Origin: Cohnella nanjingensis
Lineage (GTDB): Bacteria; Bacillota; Bacilli; Paenibacillales; Paenibacillaceae
NCBI RefSeq assembly: GCF_014212125.1
Contig: NZ_JACJVP010000025.1
Span: 142,503-206,502 of the forward strand
Reading direction: 5' to 3'
DNA: 64,000 bases
Of the stretch, positions 17,788 to 24,973 are shown piece by piece (the stretch's first letter is position 1; the number at the start of each line of letters is the position of its first letter). A program made the position numbers and the translations under genes. Below the pieces are notes generated by a model. It did no database searches. It worked only from the letters and a program-made list of their open reading frames with translations, and had not been told where the DNA came from.

Positions 17788-18714
17788 TCAGACCTCCTCC
17801 CTGCGGCGATACGTCAACCAGACCTGGAGCATGGACATGACGAAGATCAAGAGAAACAATACGCATGCGACCGTGGATCCGAGCCCCATTGAATTCTCGC
17901 TAATGTTGCCTCCGAGAGGATTCCTGGATTCGCCGAACGCGATCCGATAGAACAGCAGCGCCATCACGTCCACGTCATGGTCGACTCCGCCGGAGACGCC
18001 CCCCAGAATATAGTTGAAGTCGAATACGGTCATGGAGACGATGTACGTAATCAAAATCATATTCAGAATCGTTATTTTCATCTGGGGCAGGATGATGCTG
18101 AACAACCGCTTCCAGAATCCGGCTCCGTCCAGATACCCTGCCTCCAGAGACTCCTTCGAGATCATCTTCATGGCTCCGAGGAAGAAGATCATGCCGACGC
18201 CGAAGCCGGACCAGGACATCATTAGCCAAACGATATTCATGCCATATCCGGGCAAACCCAGCCATGGCCGGACGTATTCGCCCAGACCGATCCATTCCAG
18301 CAATTTGTTGAAGACGCCAACGTTGCCGTCCAGCAGCAGCATAAAAATAAAGACGATTACCGGCGTCGAGATGAACTGCGGCGAAAAAACGGCCACCCGG
18401 AAAAACTTGTACCCTTTCACCTGGTTATAAATCAGGTAGGCGGCGATGATTTGCACGGGAATGAGAATCAAGACCGTCAGGACGAAGATCTGAAGACTGT
18501 TCAGCAAAGCGTTCGAAAATTGCGACATCATCTCCGAGCTGGTGAACAATTCAATGTAGTTGTCCAGACCGACGAACGTCTTCGGGCCGATACCGTTCCA
18601 GCGGAAAAAGCTTATGCTTGCGGCTGCCACGATGGGGTAGACGACAAACAGCGAGTAGATGATAAATCCGGGCAATAGAAACAGTAAAAACGGTCTTTTT
18701 GCAAGAAAGGACAT
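17788..18714 (-). CDS. CUT1 sugar ABC transporter permease (MalF-like)
   Basis: A 308-residue permease, partner of the next gene. It starts with the usual basic tail and first helix (RPFLLFLLPGFIIYSLFVVY), has a large external region followed by five helices, and the EAA loop ESLEAGYLDGAGFWKRLFSI. I chose ATG 18714 (GGGG six bases upstream); a GTG four codons earlier is also possible. It lies downstream of the binding-protein gene, separated by 187 bases that hold a stem-loop and a pseudogene-like relic. Confidence 0.92.
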   Translation of the reverse strand: MSFLAKRPFLLFLLPGFIIYSLFVVYPIVAAASISFFRWNGIGPKTFVGLDNYIELFTSSEMMSQFSNALLNSLQIFVLTVLILIPVQIIAAYLIYNQVKGYKFFRVAVFSPQFISTPVIVFIFMLLLDGNVGVFNKLLEWIGLGEYVRPWLGLPGYGMNIVWLMMSWSGFGVGMIFFLGAMKMISKESLEAGYLDGAGFWKRLFSIILPQMKITILNMILITYIVSMTVFDFNYILGGVSGGVDHDVDVMALLFYRIAFGESRNPLGGNISENSMGLGSTVACVLFLLIFVMSMLQVWLTYRRREEV

Positions 18715-18737
18715 GCCTGACCCCACTTTCCTCGGGT

Positions 18738-18832
18738 AACAAGTAAAAAACGGCTTCGTCGTCCTCTCTAGAGGGCGATACGTTTTTATCGGAGACCATT
18801 TAGCAATGAATAAGCGTGAAACTTATCCATTC
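18738..18832 (+). pseudogene. Relic of a small protein gene, homologous to the 3' end of 33738-34043
   Basis: About 95 bases here match the 3' end of the small gene at 33738-34043 (opposite orientation). Aligned by eye, 59 bases around CTCCGATAAAAACG are about 80% identical. Translated here, the pieces GDTFLSETI and VKLIHS match GDTFLSEVI and VKLIHS there, but stop codons and two one-base length changes break the frame. It occupies the gap between the binding protein and permease genes. Confidence 0.5.
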
Positions 18833-18850
18833 AAAATGGTTAACGAAAGA

Positions 18851-18889
18851 CCGTCATGCCTTCAGCAAACCCTACGGACGGCATGACGG
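18851..18889 (-). terminator. Intergenic stem-loop between binding-protein and permease genes
   Basis: CCGTCATGCC (18851-18860) pairs perfectly with GGCATGACGG (18880-18889) around a 19-base loop; on the minus strand TCTTTCGTT follows. As a weak terminator or 3'-end stabiliser it would keep binding-protein mRNA in excess over permease mRNA. Confidence 0.65.
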
Positions 18890-18901
18890 CCTCCTAGACA
18901 T

Positions 18902-20200
18902 CTACTTTTTGGCTAGTTCTTGTTGCAGAATTTGCGTCGCTTCCGCGCCGGTTATCTTCTTCAGCATCAGCTTCGGCAATATTTCCGTCAGCAGCAGGTC
19001 CTGGGGCTTCGACTTCTCATTCGCGGCGGCCGAGAAGGCGTGATAGATGTTTTTGCCGACTTTGTCGAATGCGGAGAATTCGGCTACGATTTCGCCTTTA
19101 GGCTTGATGTCTTTCACGATCGGCACGTGTCCGTTCGCATCCTCGACAATTTGCGCCGCTTCGAGGCTGCTGAGGAATTTCACGTATTCCGCCGCTTCTT
19201 TCGGGTGTTTGCTGGTCGCGGCCACCGCATAAGTCGTGAGGTTGTTCATGCCCTCCTGGGCATACCGGACGCCGTCCTTGCCGGGCATCGCGAACCGTCC
19301 GATGTTCATCGACGCTTGCTCATAGATCGTGTTGTTCCAGGTTCCGTCGAAGATCATCGCCGTCTTGCCGTTCGTGAAGGCAAGCTGCGCCGCTTTGCCG
19401 TCCATCGCGACGAAATCTTTGCCGTAATAACCTTTATCTACGAACATACGGTAGGTGTCGAACAGCTCGGTCATGCGTGCTTCGTCGATCGGTTTCCCTT
19501 CGTACAGGTTGATCATGTCTTCGTTAATGAAGGCGGGGGCCATCTCCTGAATCGGCCAGTAACGGTCGAAGTCTCCGTTGCCGCCTACCGCGATCGGCGT
19601 TACCCCGTTCGCGACGAGGGTATCCAGCGCTTTGAGGAAATCATCCCAAGTCTTCGGCGCTTCCAAGCTGTATTTCGCAAAGATGTCTTTGTTGTAGTAG
19701 ATCATGGCATAGTCGAAGAAGGACGGAAGAGAGCTGTACATCTTCCCGTCAACCAACGTGTAGTTGATCGCTTCTTCCGGGAATCTGCTGCTGTCGATTT
19801 TGTACTCGTCGAGCGGAATGATCTGCCCGGCTTTCGCCATTTCTTTCATTTTGGTCGATTTGTTGCCTTGAACGTAGAAGGCGTCCGGCAACGTATTGGC
19901 CTGCAGGGCGACGTTGAGCGAATCTTCGTTCTGTGCGAACTCGTAGTCGATCTTGATGTTCGGATGCTTGGCCATGAAGGCTTCGTTGATCTTCTTGAAC
20001 GGCTCCTCCGCGATGGCTTGATTGACCAAGTCCCCCCATACTTTCAAGGTGACCTTCTCGGCGGAAGCCGTGGAGCTTACCGCCGGACTGGAAGCGCTGT
20101 CAGAGTTGGCCGGATTAACGCTCTCTTTTTCTTTGGAGCAACCTGCGGCAAATACGACAGTCACGAGTAATGCCAAGAGAACCCCTCTACGTTTGACCAT
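18902..20200 (-). CDS. Sugar ABC transporter substrate-binding lipoprotein
   Basis: A 432-residue extracellular solute-binding protein (family 1). The N-terminus is a lipoprotein signal with lipobox FAAGC (cysteine 21). The mature part has the CUT1 layout: KVWGDLVNQAIAEEP near the start, DAFYVQGNK, the central PKTWDDFLKALDTL motif and ANGKTAMIFDGTWN. ATG 20200 follows GAGGGGATGG. It is the first gene of an operon with two permeases and the S-layer protein. A near-consensus CcpA cre site is just upstream, suggesting catabolite control. Confidence 0.93.
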   Translation of the reverse strand: MVKRRGVLLALLVTVVFAAGCSKEKESVNPANSDSASSPAVSSTASAEKVTLKVWGDLVNQAIAEEPFKKINEAFMAKHPNIKIDYEFAQNEDSLNVALQANTLPDAFYVQGNKSTKMKEMAKAGQIIPLDEYKIDSSRFPEEAINYTLVDGKMYSSLPSFFDYAMIYYNKDIFAKYSLEAPKTWDDFLKALDTLVANGVTPIAVGGNGDFDRYWPIQEMAPAFINEDMINLYEGKPIDEARMTELFDTYRMFVDKGYYGKDFVAMDGKAAQLAFTNGKTAMIFDGTWNNTIYEQASMNIGRFAMPGKDGVRYAQEGMNNLTTYAVAATSKHPKEAAEYVKFLSSLEAAQIVEDANGHVPIVKDIKPKGEIVAEFSAFDKVGKNIYHAFSAAANEKSKPQDLLLTEILPKLMLKKITGAEATQILQQELAKK

Positions 20201-20221
20201 TTCGTTCCATCCCCTCTGTTA

Positions 20222-20235
20222 TGAAAGCGTTCTAA
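20222..20235. promoter_or_regulatory. Putative cre (CcpA) site TGAAAGCGTTCTAA
   Basis: It matches 13 of 14 positions of the pseudo-palindromic consensus TGWAANCGNTNWCA and lies 21 bases upstream of the binding-protein start codon, where CcpA could block transcription when a preferred sugar is present. Confidence 0.55.
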
Positions 20236-20381
20236 TTATTTGTCATTATAGCCCAGCCGAATTGGAGCGGTCTTTGCAGAATGGCGACATGGATTGATAA
20301 ATAGAAGACATTACTTCCTTCTCCCATATGGATCGTTTAAAGGCTATTCGCTTATACGGGTAGCATCCGCTCCGTGCAAAA

Positions 20382-20403
20382 AGCCAGCCTCATCGGGCTG
20401 GCT
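20382..20403 (-). terminator. Terminator AGCCAGCC/GGCTGGCT after the permease remnant
   Basis: An 8 bp stem with TTTTT on the minus strand, directly after the stop of the permease remnant at 20410. It is nearly identical to the hairpins at 9871 and 20695. Confidence 0.75.
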
Positions 20404-20409
20404 CTCTCA

Positions 20410-20697
20410 TTATCCTTTCACCGCGCCGGCCATCATGCCTTCGACCAAATAGCGCTGCAGGAAGACGAAGATGCAGACGATCGGGAGCACGCTTAGAACC
20501 GAAGCCGCCATCATGCTGCCCCAGTCCGTCTGGTATAGCCCTTTGAACAGACTCACGCCCGGCGTTAAGGCTCTGTGGGCCGCGATGACGATGGGTACCA
20601 CCCACGGGATGATAATCACTCCACGGAAGAAGGTTCTGCCCCGTACCTTTTGATTCAGCGCGAAGGAGTCCTGTCGAAAAGAATGGAATAAATACAA
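20410..20697 (-). pseudogene. Sugar permease remnant: MalF-type middle fused to MalG-type end
   Basis: A 95-codon frame whose first part (ALNQKVRGRTFFRGVIIIPW, then VVPIVIA) matches the third-helix region of MalF-type permeases, while the rest (TDWGSMMAASVLSVLPIV, RYLVEGMMAGAVKG) is the C-terminus of a MalG-type permease. The two halves join at about AAHRALTPG. This looks like one large deletion that removed the end of one permease gene and the start of the next, leaving a non-functional fusion. It lies beyond the promoter side of operon A, flanked by two near-identical hairpins. Confidence 0.7.
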
Positions 20698-20722
20698 AGC
20701 CAGCTGTATACGGCTGGCTTTG
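20695..20722. terminator. Hairpin CAAAGCCAGC/GCTGGCTTTG
   Basis: A 9-10 bp stem with T-rich sequence after it on the plus strand (TTTGTTG) sits between the permease remnant and the Fic remnant. Stem and flank nearly copy the terminator at 9871-9900. Confidence 0.65.
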
Positions 20723-20764
20723 TTGCTGGTAAGAGCAAGTCAGAAAGTATGGACCTCACGGTTC

Positions 20765-20950
20765 TCATACCAATCTCAAATAGAAATCGAACGTTCGATC
20801 CAGTATCTCGGCAACCATCGAGACAAACCTCGCGTTGTCCCTATTTGTATGCGCGTGATCATTTCCATCAATGAATGGATGGATTCCGACAAGATCAATA
20901 TGAATGAGCGCCGCCCTATCTATTGCCCTGTGAAGAAAATTTAGCAATCG
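20765..20950 (-). pseudogene. Fic-domain remnant
   Basis: On the minus strand the frame reads AALIHIDLVGIHPFIDGN, the start of the Fic active-site motif HPFxxGNGR, but the motif then breaks into DHAHTN instead of GRxxR. The sequence resumes as ARFVSMVAEILDRTFDFYL, which resembles the C-terminal helices of Fic proteins. Most of the domain is therefore deleted, and AMPylation activity is not possible. The upstream end grades into the promoter of the AraC gene at 21033. Confidence 0.55.
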
Positions 20951-21032
20951 ATTTCTGATAATTTTGAACACATTGGCGAAAATGTCCTCTGTTATAATGA
21001 CAATAAATCCCACGCAGATAAAGGGTGACAGA

Positions 21033-22376
21033 ATGAGCTACGTCGAGTCCGTACAAAGAGCGATCGATTATATCGAAGACCATTTGACGGAGGAGCTTGA
21101 TCTCTCCTACATCGCAGGTGAAGCGTATATATCGGTCGCTCAGTTGTACCGGGTGTTTTACGCGCTCACCGGGCATCCAGTCAAAGACTATATACGGAAA
21201 AGACGGATGAGCGTAGCCGCCGGCCATCTGCGCAACTCCGGCCGATCGGTGGAGGATCTTGCCTGGGACAGTGGGTTCGAGTCCTATCAATCATTCGCCA
21301 AAGTGTTCAAAAAGATCGCAGGAATGACGCCTGCGGCTTACCGCAAAGCCGATATATTCTACAGCTTCGAGCCGATCCGCTTGCATGAGAAAGTCGTCTA
21401 CCTGGAGGACAAAGAACAAACGGAAGCGTTTCCGGATGTTAAAGTCATTCGCTTTATGCCGGAGAGAGTGTACACGTTTTTGTATACTGCCAGCCAGGAA
21501 CAAAACATAGAAAACGATGCGTTTCAGGCGGCTTACGACAAAATTGCAGAGTTAATGCAGAACAATCAGAATTCCAAAGTCAGGATTTTCGGTCACAATG
21601 TCGATCCCCCCGAATCAGGGACTCACCGATACGGTTACCGGATCCTGCTTATCGGGAGCGGGGAAAGGCTCAGTGCCGGGTTTGACGAGCAACCATTTGT
21701 TGGCGGGTTGTACGCGGTTCGGAAAATCGCCGCTTCCCCTCCGGAAACGGTGCAGGATGGATGGAACCGCTTATTGGCCGAATGGCTGCCGAAGAGCACG
21801 TTTGAAATCGGCCGACACCAATATATCGAAGAATTCATCGCCTATAACGGCAAATTGACGAGAATGAACCTGTATCTGCCTGTGCAGCGTAAGCTTCATC
21901 CGGAATCGATCGAAGTCGTTGAACTGACTGCCAGAAGAGCCGTTTTCTGCCGGGGGATCGGTACCGACGCTCAGCGGAAAGCCGAAGATCAATTGATCCG
22001 GTGCCATGAAAAACGGTTGAAGGACCGGAAAATGTCGGCAGGTCGCTACTATATGTCATTCAACTATGGCTTCCATGATTCGAACGACAATTGGTGGGAG
22101 AACGGGATTTTGGAAAATGATGCGGAGGCGCTGGATCCGGAATGTCAATTGGAAGAGAAAGTATTCGGCCCTGGACTATATGCTTGCTGCATATCCAAAC
22201 CATACGGTTTATTGATTGGAGTTCTGGACAAAATGCACCGCTGGATCGCGGCGAACGATCAGTATCGGTTGGATGAGAAGAGGCAATGGTTCGCGGAGTA
22301 TCACACGGTTGAGGGCACGGACATTGAGAAAGATACCGTAGTGAAAATATATATCCCAATTTTCCATGGAGAGTGA
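21033..22376 (+). CDS. AraC-family regulator with two GyrI/AraC-E-type effector domains
   Basis: A 447-residue regulator with the DNA-binding part first: residues 1-105 hold two helix-turn-helix motifs (YIAGEAYISVAQLYRVFYAL and VEDLAWDSGFESYQSFAKVF, then GMTPAAYRK). Two ~150-residue effector-binding domains of the GyrI-like (AraC_E_bind) type follow, the same build as Rob-like or TipAS-like multidrug sensors but doubled. ATG 21033 follows AAAGGGTG. The next gene (VOC protein) begins within 8 bases of its stop, so the two are probably one operon, a resistance- or stress-type pairing by analogy. Confidence 0.88.
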   Translation: MSYVESVQRAIDYIEDHLTEELDLSYIAGEAYISVAQLYRVFYALTGHPVKDYIRKRRMSVAAGHLRNSGRSVEDLAWDSGFESYQSFAKVFKKIAGMTPAAYRKADIFYSFEPIRLHEKVVYLEDKEQTEAFPDVKVIRFMPERVYTFLYTASQEQNIENDAFQAAYDKIAELMQNNQNSKVRIFGHNVDPPESGTHRYGYRILLIGSGERLSAGFDEQPFVGGLYAVRKIAASPPETVQDGWNRLLAEWLPKSTFEIGRHQYIEEFIAYNGKLTRMNLYLPVQRKLHPESIEVVELTARRAVFCRGIGTDAQRKAEDQLIRCHEKRLKDRKMSAGRYYMSFNYGFHDSNDNWWENGILENDAEALDPECQLEEKVFGPGLYACCISKPYGLLIGVLDKMHRWIAANDQYRLDEKRQWFAEYHTVEGTDIEKDTVVKIYIPIFHGE

Positions 22377-22381
22377 AAGTC

Positions 22382-23341
22382 ATGGCAGAGTCCGCAAAGA
22401 AGAACAAAGAAGAAAACTACCAACCGCAACATGTGCCGCAATCTCTTAAAGTCATCATGGGACAGCCGGTGGAAGGAAAAACGGCGGACCCCGCCAGTGA
22501 AAGTTTTGCCGAAGCATTTGCCGGATTGGAATCTGCCGTTGATTGCATGACTCTCGTGCAGCTTCCGGCTACCCGCCTGAAATCGACCATATCCTTTTAC
22601 GTCGACGTCTTGGGCATGGCCCTGGAATATCCAGATCGACCGCTGGAAATCAATACGTTCCTGCAAACCGTACCTCGAATCGGTCCCGGGCTGCATATCC
22701 TGGAAACTCCGGATGCGGAATACCCCCGATTGCAAGGAACGGTGAACGGCAAGTCCATGGAATACGTCGCTTTGTACGCCAGAAGCTTAGCTGAACTGTA
22801 CGGCCGGTTGCTGCAGGCCGGAGCCAGGATCGAACGGGAGCCATCCGATGGTTACATCTCTTTTTGCGATCCGGAAGGGCAATTGATTGCCGTATATGAA
22901 CGAGCCGATTCCGGAATCAGCAGCCGGTTTCAGACGAACATTAATGGCTTCCGTCATCTGAAGATGTACGTTTCGGATGTAGGACAAACGGTGTCGTTCT
23001 TTGTAAAAGCCCTGGGATTTCAACAGATCGTATCGAATGAGCTGTCGGACGCCGTCTATATGGCGGTTCCTGGCAGTGCCGAAAATCAGCCTATGATCCG
23101 GTTGGTGCAGTTGCAGCAAGAAAAAATGCAGCCGATGCACTGGATGTTGAACGGCCGTCCGAAACACGCATTGGAGCTGCATTCGAAAAATATCCGGGCT
23201 TTGCGGGAGCGAGTGCTGGCATTCGGCGGAACCGTGCCGGAAGACTTGGAATTCACCGGCTGCGGAGGTTACCTCAAGTTTTACACGCCAGACGGTCACT
23301 ACATCTGGGTCAATCAGGATCGGAGATATTGCGATTATTAA
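22382..23341 (+). CDS. Protein with two VOC (glyoxalase/bleomycin-resistance) domains
   Basis: A 319-residue protein with a polar N-terminal extension (about 1-50) and two tandem VOC modules: CMTLVQLPATRLKSTISFYV (about 55-175) and HLKMYVSDVGQTVSFFVKAL (about 190-318). VOC proteins bind metal and act as isomerases, dioxygenases or drug-binding proteins; which applies here cannot be told. ATG 22382 follows GGAGAG at 8 bases; a GTG at 22373 overlapping the previous stop is an alternative. It is co-transcribed with the AraC regulator. Confidence 0.85.
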   Translation: MAESAKKNKEENYQPQHVPQSLKVIMGQPVEGKTADPASESFAEAFAGLESAVDCMTLVQLPATRLKSTISFYVDVLGMALEYPDRPLEINTFLQTVPRIGPGLHILETPDAEYPRLQGTVNGKSMEYVALYARSLAELYGRLLQAGARIEREPSDGYISFCDPEGQLIAVYERADSGISSRFQTNINGFRHLKMYVSDVGQTVSFFVKALGFQQIVSNELSDAVYMAVPGSAENQPMIRLVQLQQEKMQPMHWMLNGRPKHALELHSKNIRALRERVLAFGGTVPEDLEFTGCGGYLKFYTPDGHYIWVNQDRRYCDY

Positions 23342-23541
23342 GGAGTGAAGGCTTGGCCAACGCACGGGCGATATTTATACCGGTTCAGCGCAATTCTTAC
23401 AATCGCAGCAACTGCAGAAAGCCATAACCGACAGGATGAGGTGAGCGCGATGAATAATATATTTTAGAAAACCGATGCCGCCGTCACGGGCTTCAGCGGA
23501 TGAGGGGAAACGGTATCGCATGCAGCGTCATGGATACAGAA

Positions 23542-23567
23542 AAAGAGCACCTGTTAAGGCGCTCTTT
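23542..23567 (-). terminator. Terminator after the YdjO-like gene
   Basis: AGAGC(A)CCT and AGGCGCTCT pair; on the minus strand TTTTTCTG follows. The gap 23342-23541 holds no supported gene. Confidence 0.65.
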
Positions 23568-23598
23568 AATGGATGGCTGCCGAACGAGCCGCAGCATG

Positions 23599-23817
23599 CT
23601 ACTTTTTGAGTTGGTTAGGGCTCGTATTCACAACCGTCGCCAGCATTCTTTCGCTTTTCACCATCTCGGATTGGCATTGGGAGCATACGGGCGCGATGGA
23701 GAACGTGAAGTTATCCCTCATCCATCCGTTGCAGCTCGCTCCAGGACATGACCAGATGGCGGTGATCTCTTCCGGCAGATCTTCTAACGGTCTTTTTCGC
23801 GAATAATACACGTACAT
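23599..23817 (-). CDS. YdjO-like small zinc-ribbon protein
   Basis: A 72-residue protein resembling the cold-inducible YdjO family: a tryptophan-containing TAIWSCPGASCNGWMRDNF segment followed by PVCSQCQSEM gives two C-x(n)-C pairs, a likely zinc ribbon. ATG 23817 is adjacent to GGAAAGAGGG; an upstream ATG seven codons earlier lacks a ribosome site. It lies just downstream of a cold-shock protein gene on the same strand but behind a terminator, so the two are neighbours rather than strictly one transcript. Confidence 0.8.
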   Translation of the reverse strand: MYVYYSRKRPLEDLPEEITAIWSCPGASCNGWMRDNFTFSIAPVCSQCQSEMVKSERMLATVVNTSPNQLKK

Positions 23818-23850
23818 CCCTCTTTCCGATCGTGTCATGGATGTAGCGAT

Positions 23851-23882
23851 AAAAAATGCCCCAAACGATAAGTTCGGGGCAC
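23851..23882 (-). terminator. Terminator after the cold-shock gene
   Basis: GTGCCCC and GGGGCAT pair; on the minus strand a TTTTTT run follows. It lies 11 bases after the stop at 23893. Confidence 0.85.
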
Positions 23883-23892
23883 GGATTCCGCT

Positions 23893-24093
23893 CTAGAGCT
23901 TGACGACATTCTCGGCTTGCGGGCCGCGATTGCCTTGAACGATATTGAATTCTACGCGTTGACCTTCGTCCAACGATTTGTAGCCTTCGCCGACGATCGC
24001 GCTGAAGTGCACGAATACGTCGTTGCCGCCCTCGACCTCGATAAAGCCGAAGCCCTTTTCTGCGTTAAACCATTTTACCGTTCCCGATTCCAT
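23893..24093 (-). CDS. Cold-shock protein (CspA family)
   Basis: A 66-residue single cold-shock domain that binds single-stranded RNA/DNA and acts as an RNA chaperone. Both RNA-binding motifs are intact: RNP1 as KGFGFI and RNP2 as VFVHF, with the tail [13 protein letters not shown] usual for Bacillales members. ATG 24093 follows AAAGGTGG; the frame extends 15 codons upstream without support. It is monocistronic with its own terminator. Confidence 0.95.
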   Translation of the reverse strand: MESGTVKWFNAEKGFGFIEVEGGNDVFVHFSAIVGEGYKSLDEGQRVEFNIVQGNRGPQAENVVKL

Positions 24094-24176
24094 TCGTTTA
24101 CCACCTTTTTTAGAGTGTCCACGCTCAGTATACTTCATCCCGCCTAGAATAGCGAATGTTACCGCTTATTCGCTGC

Positions 24177-24944
24177 TTAACCGTAGATTGACAGCTCCGG
24201 CACATAATCCGTGAACCGGTACAGCTGCGCCGGACGCTGCGAATACCGGTTCGACATCATCGGCTGCCCGCTCCGGTCCCGGACTTCCTCCAGGATGCCT
24301 TTGCGGCTCTGCGTGGAAGTGATCTTGCGAATGAAGTTCCTCTCTTCGAAGGCCGGCACGACCGTCCGAATGACCTGGTACAGCTCGCTGATCGTGAAGC
24401 GTTCGGGCAGGAACTCCTTCGCGATCGTCGTCGTCAGCATCTTCAATCGAATCCGGTCCAGCGCGTCCTGCAGGATGGTCCGATGATCGAAGGCCAGCTC
24501 CATCGCCAGCGCCTCTTCGACCGGCAGCAGTCGCACGTCGGACGCTTCATCGGACGTGCGCCGGTTCGCCACGTACGTCTCCTGGACGAGCGCGAAGAAC
24601 GCGTGCGAGATCATCCATCCGCGCGGGTCGCGGCCGCGGTCGCTGTAGACGTTGAAGTACTCGAGATGGACGTCGGAGACGCCCGTCTCCTCCAGCAGCT
24701 CCCGGCGAGCGCACGCCTGAACCGTTTCCGACTCGCGCGTGAACCCGCCCGGCAACGCCCACTTTCCTTCAAATGGCCACTTCTTGCGTTGAATCAACAG
24801 CACTTCGAGCTTGCGAACGGGAAGCGACTTCTTGGCGCTTAACTTCTCTGTGGCTGTAATGGTGAACACCACGATGTCCGACGGCGCGCCGTCGGGCGTG
24901 CGGTATTCGCTTGGGGTGTAGCTGCCGGCGTCTTGTTCGCTCAT
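24177..24944 (-). CDS. NUDIX-domain protein with winged-helix C-terminus (NrtR-like)
   Basis: A 255-residue protein with an N-terminal NUDIX domain carrying a complete box (G67-x5-E73-x7-REELxEETG-like: RELLEETGV at 81-89). A C-terminal domain (about 160-250) resembles the winged helix of NrtR regulators (FTISELYQVIRTVVPAFEER, then RKITSTQSRKGIL). It is either an ADP-ribose-responsive repressor of NAD genes or an ADP-ribose pyrophosphatase, or both. It is the last gene of the nicotinamide-salvage operon, 29 bases after nadV, and the palindrome over the operon promoter (27709-27735) would be its natural target. The intact NUDIX box means that hydrolase activity cannot be excluded, unlike many NrtR proteins. 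Confidence 0.85.
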   Translation of the reverse strand: MSEQDAGSYTPSEYRTPDGAPSDIVVFTITATEKLSAKKSLPVRKLEVLLIQRKKWPFEGKWALPGGFTRESETVQACARRELLEETGVSDVHLEYFNVYSDRGRDPRGWMISHAFFALVQETYVANRRTSDEASDVRLLPVEEALAMELAFDHRTILQDALDRIRLKMLTTTIAKEFLPERFTISELYQVIRTVVPAFEERNFIRKITSTQSRKGILEEVRDRSGQPMMSNRYSQRPAQLYRFTDYVPELSIYG

Positions 24945-24973
24945 CTGCGCGTTCTCCTATCGTCATTCATATC

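Noticed and set aside
18920-20170. 416-codon plus-strand frame
   Set aside because: Opposite the sugar-binding lipoprotein; no ribosome site and biased composition.
23450-23467. Ribosome site AGGTGAG followed by a five-codon frame (MNNIF)
   Set aside because: Too short to support as a gene; it may be the start of a lost gene but nothing downstream confirms it.
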